NCBI GenBank assembly: GCA_040878035.1
Contig: JBBDMX010000094.1
Span: 1 to 64,000, forward strand
DNA: 64,000 nt
Direction: 5' to 3'
Origin: JBBDMX01 sp040878035
GTDB taxonomy: Bacteria; Planctomycetota; Phycisphaerae; Phycisphaerales; Phycisphaeraceae
The position numbers were made by a program, and so were the translations under genes. The notes beneath the pieces were generated by a model. The model was not told the DNA's origin, did not search any database, and saw nothing but the letters and a program-made list of their open reading frames with translations. Positions 42,017-49,113 of the stretch are shown here, in pieces (within the stretch, counting starts at the first letter, position 1; every line of letters starts with the position of its first letter).

Positions 42017-44200
42017 TCAGGAGGCCAGGATGCTGATGGTGGACAGGTCCCCTGCGGCGGCCACGGCGCGGGCGATCAGTTCATCTTGCTCGATGCGGGA
42101 TAGTTCTACGAATCGAGCGTTGAGGCCGGCGACGCGAATAACAAGGTCGCAAAAGCGTTCGGGATGCCGTTGCGCCTCGCGCAGTTGTGCAGCGTCGAGC
42201 ACGCTGATCTGCAATTCCTGCCCGCCGTCGCCGAAGAAGCCCTCGATCAGTGCCTCCAGGATCGCTGGCTGGGCTTGCCCGGGCGGGAGCGTGAGGTTGA
42301 GGTTGGTGCCGCCGGCAAAGTCGCGGGCGGCGTCGAGCTTGAGCACGCTGGCGAGCATGGCGGTGGGACCCTGACGCATCGTACCGGTGATTCCGCCCAG
42401 GCTGTCGCCCACGGGTGTGCCCGCGTGGCGGCCGTCGAGCGAAGCACCGATCCGGGCGCCGTCGACATGGTGCAGACTGCGCACGACATGACAAACCACC
42501 GGGCGCGGCAAACCTTCGGCCGCCAGCTTGTCCAGGACTTGTCGCCGCAACGCAACCAGCGCTGTGGCCCATCGGTCGGCGCCATCGTCATCGTTGCCCC
42601 ATTTCGGGGCCGCTTCGAGCAGTCGGCCGATCGACGGTTCGTCAAGGTTGTGGTGCATCGCGGCGATCAACTGCCCCAATGTCACCCGCATCTCGGTAAA
42701 CACGAGATGCTGAATCGCCGCCAGGGCGTTGGCGGCATTGGCCAACCCGCGCGTGTAAATGCACGGTACGCGATAGGGCATCGCCACCATCAGGTCGCGC
42801 CCGCGTGCCGCGCTGTCGCGCATGAGCGATGTGGTCAGCGGTGTTGGCATCGTCTGAGCCATCTGCCGTTGCGTCGCCTCGCGGTGTGACAGGCCGCCGC
42901 GGATTTGCGATTCGTAGGTCGGCGCCAGCTTCGCCAATAGCGCGCTCATGTCGCCGATCGCCTCGGGATCGGGCAGTTGCAGCAGCGTGCGGTTGAGCAG
43001 TTCCAGATCGTTGTAGGCGCCGCCCAGCGACACGGCCGAATCGAACAGTCGGCCGGGAATGCCCAATTCATTGCAGCCGATGACGCAGTAGTCGCTGGCA
43101 TCGCCGGGCGCGACGCCTGCTTCGACAAAGCCGCACACGGTCGGGCGATCGTGTACCAGCAGGGGCATGCTTCGCCCGCGCGAAAGCATCGCCAGGGCCC
43201 GCTGGCGAACCGGGCCGTGCAGCGCATCGTGCCAGCGGAGGAACAGGTGCGGGTCGGCCACGGGCACGCGATCGAAGGCATCGAGAAATGCGATGGTCAC
43301 CGCGTTGCAGCAGTCCCGACCTTCATGATCAGCACCGCCAATGGTGATGGCCTGCGTCTTGGAGCCTTTGCCAAGGTACGAGTTAGCGGCCAGGCGCAGC
43401 AGGAACGCGCCCACCAGGTCCGCAGCGGCGTCGGGATCGGCAGCGGCCTCGGGGGCGAAGCACGCCAGGGCACGATCCGGCAGGCCGATGGACACCGACA
43501 AGCGCTGCCCCTCCAGAGCCATCGCCACGTGCGTCAGGGCGATCGCCTGAAGCCCTTCAAGCAGATTACGTGCCGGGTGTTCGGGCACGTGCCGGCAAGC
43601 TTCGGCGACACGACGATGGCACCGGGCGACGACGGGATCATCGCACACCTGGGCCGTGGCCGCGGCCACATCGGCGCAGCGATGCGACCAGGCGATCACG
43701 GCGTCCACCGCCATCCGCATGGCCTTCCGGTAGGTCTGCTGGTCGGCATCACCTGCATCAGCATGGCGATCGATCTGGTCCAGCACGCTGCGCAGACCGC
43801 GGTTGACGATCAGGTCCAGGTCGACCGCCAGGTGCCCGGCGCCGCCGGGGCTGGCGAGATCGATCCAGTAGCTGCGCAGGGGTGCCGGCACCTTGTCATT
43901 CAGAAAGCCGCGCAGGTCTTCGTGCTCGATGGCGACCTGCGCATCGACGTTCAGGCCGTGCTCGGGCAGCAGCATCCACGCGCGCGGGGCGCTGGAGGTG
44001 TTGCCGGCGAAGATCGGATTCGTCGTGACATCGATGGTCATGTGCTCCAAGACGTGACGCAGCGCCAGGGCCCGGCGAAGAGGCGCCGGCTCGTCGGCGT
44101 GCCGTTGCCACGCCTCGGTGACCAGGGCGGCGCGCTGGAGACACACCGTATCGGCGGCGCCGAACAAGCGATCCTGAATGTCTCGCAGCAGCTGCTTCAT
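42017..44200 (-). CDS. glycyl-radical enzyme (pyruvate formate-lyase superfamily), subtype unknown
   Basis: A 727-residue glycyl-radical enzyme. The C-terminal radical loop is RVAGLNARF (Gly near residue 688, usual RVxGYxAxF), and the active-site Cys/Glu pair lies in DYCVIGCNELGIPG (about residue 376). The GCxE fits dehydratase- and lyase-type enzymes better than pyruvate formate-lyase, which has two adjacent Cys; the substrate cannot be named. It overlaps the start of its activase by four bases. Such enzymes are oxygen-sensitive, so its presence beside a caa3 oxidase genome suggests a facultative lifestyle. Confidence 0.85.
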   Translation of the reverse strand: MKQLLRDIQDRLFGAADTVCLQRAALVTEAWQRHADEPAPLRRALALRHVLEHMTIDVTTNPIFAGNTSSAPRAWMLLPEHGLNVDAQVAIEHEDLRGFLNDKVPAPLRSYWIDLASPGGAGHLAVDLDLIVNRGLRSVLDQIDRHADAGDADQQTYRKAMRMAVDAVIAWSHRCADVAAATAQVCDDPVVARCHRRVAEACRHVPEHPARNLLEGLQAIALTHVAMALEGQRLSVSIGLPDRALACFAPEAAADPDAAADLVGAFLLRLAANSYLGKGSKTQAITIGGADHEGRDCCNAVTIAFLDAFDRVPVADPHLFLRWHDALHGPVRQRALAMLSRGRSMPLLVHDRPTVCGFVEAGVAPGDASDYCVIGCNELGIPGRLFDSAVSLGGAYNDLELLNRTLLQLPDPEAIGDMSALLAKLAPTYESQIRGGLSHREATQRQMAQTMPTPLTTSLMRDSAARGRDLMVAMPYRVPCIYTRGLANAANALAAIQHLVFTEMRVTLGQLIAAMHHNLDEPSIGRLLEAAPKWGNDDDGADRWATALVALRRQVLDKLAAEGLPRPVVCHVVRSLHHVDGARIGASLDGRHAGTPVGDSLGGITGTMRQGPTAMLASVLKLDAARDFAGGTNLNLTLPPGQAQPAILEALIEGFFGDGGQELQISVLDAAQLREAQRHPERFCDLVIRVAGLNARFVELSRIEQDELIARAVAAAGDLSTISILAS

Positions 44201-44925
44201 GCGTCGGCTCCAATCAACGACAGACCGCGGGCCCGCATGCCCTGAACTGCCGCCGCCACACGCTGGGTCGTCACCGTGGCGGATCGCGCCGTGGGCCGGG
44301 CGGTCTTGCGCAGGTCATGCCCGGGCAGCAGTTCCACGAACACGGGGCGCGGCAACGCCGCGATCGTGTCGGCCAGTTGCGCCATCGCGCCATCGTCGTC
44401 GCTGAAACCAGCGATGATGGGAACTCGTACGCGCACGGGGGTCGCCGTCTGGCGCAACAGCCACACCAGATTGGCCAGCGGCAGGCGGGCGTCGCCGCCG
44501 GTGCCGGCGCGGAAGCGATCGGCGTCGACAGACTTCAGATCCCACAGCCACAGGTCCACATGTGGGCTGACGCGCTGCACGGCCTGAAGTGGGACGTGGC
44601 CGGCCGTCTCGATGCAACGGTGGTGGCCCAGGCGTCCCAGCCCTTCGAGCAGGACCGCGACGGCCTGGCCCTGCATCAGCGGTTCACCGCCCGAGACGGT
44701 CACCCCGCCGCCGCTGGTCTTCCAGAATCGCGCATCGCGGGCCACGTGATCCACCAGAGACCGCACATCCCACTCCTGCGCGCCAGGCGACGTGGCTGGT
44801 CTTGCTTCAGGATTGTGGCACCACCAACAGCGCAGCGGACAGCCCTGAAGGAACGCCACGGTGCGGATGCCCGGGCCATCGTGCAGGCAGAATCGTTGAA
44901 TGGCATTGATGCGCAAAAGCGGCAC
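44197..44925 (-). CDS. glycyl-radical enzyme activating radical-SAM protein
   Basis: A 242-residue radical-SAM enzyme. The cluster motif is GCPLRCWWCHNPE (CxxxCxxC), preceded by RFCLHDGPGIRTVAFLQ, and SAM binding is shown by GGGVTVSGGEPLMQ. There is no inserted two-cluster ferredoxin domain, so it resembles short activases such as PflA. It makes the glycyl radical on the downstream enzyme, with which it overlaps by four bases. It follows the FG-GAP gene after only two bases. Confidence 0.92.
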   Translation of the reverse strand: MPLLRINAIQRFCLHDGPGIRTVAFLQGCPLRCWWCHNPEARPATSPGAQEWDVRSLVDHVARDARFWKTSGGGVTVSGGEPLMQGQAVAVLLEGLGRLGHHRCIETAGHVPLQAVQRVSPHVDLWLWDLKSVDADRFRAGTGGDARLPLANLVWLLRQTATPVRVRVPIIAGFSDDDGAMAQLADTIAALPRPVFVELLPGHDLRKTARPTARSATVTTQRVAAAVQGMRARGLSLIGADA

Positions 44926-44927
44926 GG

Positions 44928-46235
44928 CTATGGCCTCGCGGGGGGTTGGGGCACGGGCGAGAGATTCTGGAAGTAGCGGACGTGACCCCCGCCAAAGTCT
45001 GTGCCGCCAAACAGATCCAGGTCGCCGTCGCCGTCAGCATCGGCGATGACGTTGTTGTAGGCGAATTCCTTCAGGATCGAGCGGAAGGTGAACGCCGTAC
45101 CGTTGCCGCTATTGAGCAAGGCAAAGACTTGCCCCGGGGCCTTGTCCACGCCGACGCTGCTGACTGCCGTGAGGATGTCCAAGTCGCCATCGTGATCCAG
45201 GTCCCCGACTTCCAGCGTGTGCAACGAGAAGAGTGACGCCAGCCTGACCTGCGGCGCCTGAATCAGCACTTCCTGCCAGGCGCCCGTGGCATGTTCCGGC
45301 GCCAGGTAAATGCGGATGCCCTTGGGACCGCCCGTGGTGGCTCCGCTTAGTTGCTCGGCATTGCTGACGATGATGTCAATCCGGCCGTCGCCGTTCATGT
45401 CGGCGACCTTGACCTTCTTGGCGTAGTTGTCCTGCGAACCGCGATTGTTGTCGGCGGGGTACTGATCGGCGGCATAGATGTGCTGCACGAACTGGGCGGT
45501 AGCCAGATTGCCGGCGGGGGTCTCGAACCAGAGGCCATTAATGACGATGTCGGGCCGGCCGTCACCGTTGATGTCAGCCAGGGCCAGCCCCTCGCGCGGG
45601 TGGGTGGGAATGTGTCGGCGGGTCCACCTGCCGTCACCGTGGTTGAGCATGACGAACAGGCCGTATTGCACATCGCGCGTGACGATGTCCGGGTGTCCGT
45701 TGCCGCTGAGGTCGGCGACTTTGATCTCAGACATGTGGCGGACGTAGTTGTCGGCGTTCTGCGTGCCCGTGCCGCTCCACGTCGTCACGGTGTGGCGTTC
45801 CCAGTTGAGCGTGAGGGTGCCGGGGTTGCGATACCAGAACACGCAGCCCGGGCCGAGGTTGTTGTTGGAGTTGGGCACGACCAAATCGAGAAAGCCGTCG
45901 CCATCCATGTCCGCCACGGTCAGGTCGCCGCCGAACCGGTTCCGGTGGCCCAGGCTCTTGTCATTGGGCGCGATGATGGTCTCCACCATGCTCGACGTGT
46001 CGGGATTCCACTGATAGAGGCGAAGCGAGTTGCTGCGGACGGAGGCGACGAACTCGGATCGGCCGTCGTTGTTGAAGTCGCCCGCGACCGAGCTGCCGGT
46101 GCCATTGGGGGACTTGAGCACGATCATCGGATCGCCAAACAGTGGGGTGTCGGCGCGCAGGGGGCGAGCGTAGACCACGAACATCCCACACGCTAGCAGC
46201 CGCAGGAGAATCTTGATGTGGGTCAACGGTCGCAT
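44928..46235 (-). CDS. exported FG-GAP/VCBS-repeat protein
   Basis: About 435 residues. A signal peptide (ILLRLLACGMFVVYARPLRA) is followed by seven or so repeats of the beta-propeller type with calcium-binding loops: DFNNDGRSEFV, DMDGDGFLDLV, DLSGNGHPDIV, DINGDGRPDIV, DMNGDGRIDII, DLDHDGDLDIL and DADGDGDLDLF. It should be an extracytoplasmic seven-bladed propeller. Its tight spacing before the radical-SAM gene is unusual for an exported protein and may reflect shared regulation rather than direct contact. Confidence 0.85.
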   Translation of the reverse strand: MRPLTHIKILLRLLACGMFVVYARPLRADTPLFGDPMIVLKSPNGTGSSVAGDFNNDGRSEFVASVRSNSLRLYQWNPDTSSMVETIIAPNDKSLGHRNRFGGDLTVADMDGDGFLDLVVPNSNNNLGPGCVFWYRNPGTLTLNWERHTVTTWSGTGTQNADNYVRHMSEIKVADLSGNGHPDIVTRDVQYGLFVMLNHGDGRWTRRHIPTHPREGLALADINGDGRPDIVINGLWFETPAGNLATAQFVQHIYAADQYPADNNRGSQDNYAKKVKVADMNGDGRIDIIVSNAEQLSGATTGGPKGIRIYLAPEHATGAWQEVLIQAPQVRLASLFSLHTLEVGDLDHDGDLDILTAVSSVGVDKAPGQVFALLNSGNGTAFTFRSILKEFAYNNVIADADGDGDLDLFGGTDFGGGHVRYFQNLSPVPQPPARP

Positions 46236-46327
46236 AGCCATTCTCGTGGTATTCCCACAAGCCTCACGTCACCGCGGCGCTCGAACACGGGTCGCCACTC
46301 TTCCTTCAACGGCGATCACGGACCGGT

Positions 46328-47305
46328 TTACGGCCACTGGAACACCGTCCCCATCAGCGACTGCGGCTCATCCCGCAACCGCGCATAGGTTTGGGGCGCG
46401 CGGTCGACCAGAACGACGTCCTGAACCAACGGCTCGATACGGATCAGGCCGTGGGCGGTCAGGCGAACCAGTTCCAGCAGGTCGCGGCGCTTGAAGTGCG
46501 TTGCGTGCAGGAACTCCAGCCCCTGCGTCTGTGCCGCCAGGCAGGGGTAGGTGACATCAAACCGTCCGGCGCAGAGAAAAAGCTTGCCGCCATAGCGCAG
46601 CACTCCTGGGTCGCCCGGGCTCCTGCCGATGATCTGGTCGAGGATATCGGCTCCAGAGTCTTCGAGACAGACGTCGAACCGCTGCCCCCGCAGTTGCTTC
46701 CATGCTGGTTCGTCGGGAACCTCCACAAGGTGCCGCACCCCACATTGGCGCGCCAGGGCCAACCGGCCGGCACCACGGTTACAGAGCGTGACCTCGGCAC
46801 CGGCGGCGCGAGCGGCCTGGGCAGCGAACTGGCCGATCAGCCCCGCTCCAACCACCAGCACGCGATCGCCCAGCCGAACATCGCATCGCCGTATATCGTG
46901 CAGTGACACCGCCGCGACGCCGAACAGGGCGGCATGCGTCGGATCGATCCCATCCGGCAGAACCACCGTGAGGTTTGTCGGGCTGTCCAGATCAGCGACA
47001 TCGAACACCATGAACTGTCCGTGGTGCCGAAAGTTCCCGCCAAACACGCGATCGCCCACGGCATAGCCGGTCACGCCGTCACCCAGCTCGACCACGCGCC
47101 CGACCGTCTGGTAGCCGCATCGGCAAGGCCAGCGCGACCCTCCGTAGGGCCCGCCCATGAGAAAGCTGCGCTCCGTACCGTTGGATACGCCCGAGTACTC
47201 GGTCTTGACCAGGATCTGCCCCGCGCCGCAGGTGGGCATAGGGTCCGTGATCAGTTCAGCGTGCCCGCGCCGGGGAAAGTGAATCACCCTAGCCGTCACC
47301 GCGAT
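46328..47305 (-). CDS. medium-chain zinc-binding-type dehydrogenase
   Basis: About 325 residues, alcohol-dehydrogenase superfamily. A GroES-like N-terminal part (ILVKTEYSGVSNGTERSFL, CGYQTVGRVVELGDGVTGYAVGDRVFG) is followed by a Rossmann domain with RVLVVGAGLIGQFAAQAARAAG. Catalytic-zinc ligands of classic alcohol dehydrogenases are not evident at the usual Cys/His places, so it may be zinc-free. I start at the ATG at 47305; a GTG at 47296 is equally possible. It lies between the PhyH-type oxygenase and the FG-GAP gene on one strand. Substrate unknown. Confidence 0.82.
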   Translation of the reverse strand: MAVTARVIHFPRRGHAELITDPMPTCGAGQILVKTEYSGVSNGTERSFLMGGPYGGSRWPCRCGYQTVGRVVELGDGVTGYAVGDRVFGGNFRHHGQFMVFDVADLDSPTNLTVVLPDGIDPTHAALFGVAAVSLHDIRRCDVRLGDRVLVVGAGLIGQFAAQAARAAGAEVTLCNRGAGRLALARQCGVRHLVEVPDEPAWKQLRGQRFDVCLEDSGADILDQIIGRSPGDPGVLRYGGKLFLCAGRFDVTYPCLAAQTQGLEFLHATHFKRRDLLELVRLTAHGLIRIEPLVQDVVLVDRAPQTYARLRDEPQSLMGTVFQWP

Positions 47306-47374
47306 CATCCCTTTCATCACGACAGTCAGCGTCATCGACACGAGTGCATTGTCCGCAATGCCGGCTCGGCGAGT

Positions 47375-48244
47375 TCATGTGCGTCTGGCCACCGCGGTGG
47401 GTTCAAAGTCTGGAAACTTCGGGAGCGGCGCCGCTTCGCCGGACGCTTCGTGCATTTGCGGTGGAAAAACACCGAGGATGGCGCCGCCGCGCATAACCCA
47501 TTCATACCGCTTGAATCGCAGGTTGCGATCCGCCAGCGCCGGCGTCGAATAGACCCCGGCGACGGCGATGCGGCCGCACTCGGATGTATTGGGCGGGCTG
47601 TAGTGGTAAAGGCTCGAGTGCCAGCACACGGCGTCGCCCGGCGCCAGCTCGATGTGATGCAGGCCGTACTTGGCCTGGCACGCGGCGACGCTTTGGCGCG
47701 GCAGTTCGCCGTGGATCGAGCCTTCATACATCCCGTGTGTTTCGATCGGCTCGCGATGCGTGCCGGGGATGAACTGCATGCAGCCGTTGGCCTTGGTCGC
47801 CGGATCGATGGCGATCCAGAAGTTGAAGGGCTGGGTCTCGCCGTCGCGCCACAGGCCGTTGTCCTGGTGCCAAGGCGTGGCGCTGCCGGTGCGCGCGGGC
47901 TTGAGAAAGCAGGAGTTGAACTTCAGGAGCAGATCGTCACCCAGGAAGTGCTGGGCGATGCGCGGCATCAATGGCCCGGCATGGATGGTGTGCCAGATCA
48001 AGGGTGACGTCACGCAGAGCTGGCCCAGTTTGCGGAATCGCGCGGCCCGGGCCTCGGGTGAGTCGCCCATGGGGTCCATCGGGTCGCGCTGATTGCCGCC
48101 AACTTCGTGCTCAGGCTTGAGAATGTGATCGCGGATCACACCGCGCACCTCGATGGCGGTGTCCCGTTCGATCGCGTGCGGCACGATGAAGTAGCCGTCG
48201 CGCTGGTATTGCCGCTGCTGTTCGTCGCTGGGTTGCCAAGTCAT
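47375..48244 (-). CDS. phytanoyl-CoA dioxygenase (PhyH) family protein
   Basis: A 289-residue Fe(II)/2-oxoglutarate-dependent dioxygenase. The iron facial triad is visible: HxD in ATPWHQDNGLW and the distal His in CWHSSLYHYSPPN; a 2-oxoglutarate-binding Arg is likely in CGRIAVAGVY. The N-terminus has YQRDGYFIVPHAIERD. I start at the ATG at 48244. In planctomycetes such proteins are numerous and mostly uncharacterised. It is first in the row dioxygenase, dehydrogenase, FG-GAP, activase, glycyl-radical enzyme. Confidence 0.87.
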   Translation of the reverse strand: MTWQPSDEQQRQYQRDGYFIVPHAIERDTAIEVRGVIRDHILKPEHEVGGNQRDPMDPMGDSPEARAARFRKLGQLCVTSPLIWHTIHAGPLMPRIAQHFLGDDLLLKFNSCFLKPARTGSATPWHQDNGLWRDGETQPFNFWIAIDPATKANGCMQFIPGTHREPIETHGMYEGSIHGELPRQSVAACQAKYGLHHIELAPGDAVCWHSSLYHYSPPNTSECGRIAVAGVYSTPALADRNLRFKRYEWVMRGGAILGVFPPQMHEASGEAAPLPKFPDFEPTAVARRT

Positions 48245-48324
48245 GCCCGTCGCTCCGTTTGACTCGAACCGTCCTCCCACCCAAAGGGCCGATTCATGCC
48301 ACTAGTGATTCTGCATAGTATAGC

Positions 48325-48532
48325 GCCTGGCATGGGTCCCGCTGAGCGTTTTCGGCCCCTTGATCGGCCATCCGCTCGATGCGGCCCAGGATCGCCGCCA
48401 ACAGCGAGCGAGGGATCGCCACCTCAACCAACTGCAACACCACCTGCCAGGCGTGATGGACGACCTTGCATCCGATCTTGACTTGCATCCGATCTTGATT
48501 AGCTTGTCCCGCAGCGTGGTCAGCGTCCAGTG
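48325..48532 (-). mobile_element. remnant of an IS1380-type transposase, 3' end, frameshifted
   Basis: On the minus strand the DNA reads HWTLTTLRDKLIKIGCK, then VVHHAWQVVLQLVEVAIPRSLLAAILGRIERM, which I recognise as the C-terminal end of IS1380-family DDE transposases. The two parts are out of frame because a 17-base unit (TCAAGATCGGATGCAAG) is tandemly duplicated at the join (about 48475-48500). The start and catalytic domain are absent. The left end near 48325 is a guess. It directly abuts the truncated permease gene, which it probably broke. Confidence 0.6.
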
Positions 48533-48922
48533 CTGTCGGGCATCGCCAGCGGTTACGCGATCTTCCTGCTCAAGGGGTTCTTCGATTCGCTGCCCCCCGA
48601 GCTTTACGAAAGTGCCGCGCTGGACGGTGCCGGCGAGTTCCGCATCTTCTGGCAGATCACCATGAGCCTGAGCAAGCCCATCCTGGCGGTGATCGCTCTC
48701 AACGCCTTCACCCTGGCGTACGCCGATTTCATCTTCGCGCTACTCATCTGTCAGGACCAGCGTATGTGGACGCTGATGGTATGGATGTACGACTTGCAAT
48801 CGCGCAGCGGCACGGGCATGATCTACGCCTCGTTGCTCATCGGCGCCATCCCCACGCTCATCGCCTTTGCCCTGTGCCAAAAGGTGATCATGCGCGGCAT
48901 CGTGGTGCCGGTGGAGAAATGA
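48530..48922 (+). pseudogene. carbohydrate ABC transporter permease (MalG-type), 5' half lost
   Basis: About 130 residues that match the second half of a MalG/LacG-type sugar permease. The EAA loop is clear: LPPELYESAALDGAGEFRIFW...MSLSKPILAVIALNAF, followed by membrane helices and the terminal VIMRGIVVPVEK. Full-length family members have about 270-300 residues; the first helices are missing and the frame begins at the edge of a transposase remnant. No binding protein or partner permease is nearby. It is most likely inactive. Confidence 0.75.
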
Positions 48923-48925
48923 AAT

Positions 48926-49112
48926 AGCCACAGATGGACACAGATAAACACAGATGGGAGAAGAGGGGATGAACACGAAGGCACGAAGGCACGAAGGCAC
49001 GAAGAGGACGGAAGAACACTGGAAATCAATCGGTAATTCTTCTTCGTGTCTTCGTATCTTCGTGCCTTCGTGTTCAATTCATCTGTGTCCATCTGTGTTC
49101 ATCTGTGGCTGA
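48926..49112. repeat. nested dispersed inverted repeats (CACAGATGGACAC and CACGAAGGCACG families)
   Basis: Outer arms of CACAGATGGACACAGATAAA type (48930-48955) and TCTGTGTCCATCTGTGTTCA type (49082-49110) enclose inner arms of CACGAAGGCACGAAGGCACG type (48970-49004) and CTTCGTGTCTTCGTATCTTC type (49043-49075). Two families are therefore nested, one inserted in or grown inside the other. The pair fills the whole gap between the permease remnant and the next gene. Confidence 0.75.
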
Positions 49113-49113
49113 T

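Noticed and set aside
48926..49112. Attachment site or phage remnant
   Set aside because: The repeats belong to families found throughout the window and there is no integrase or tRNA gene beside them.
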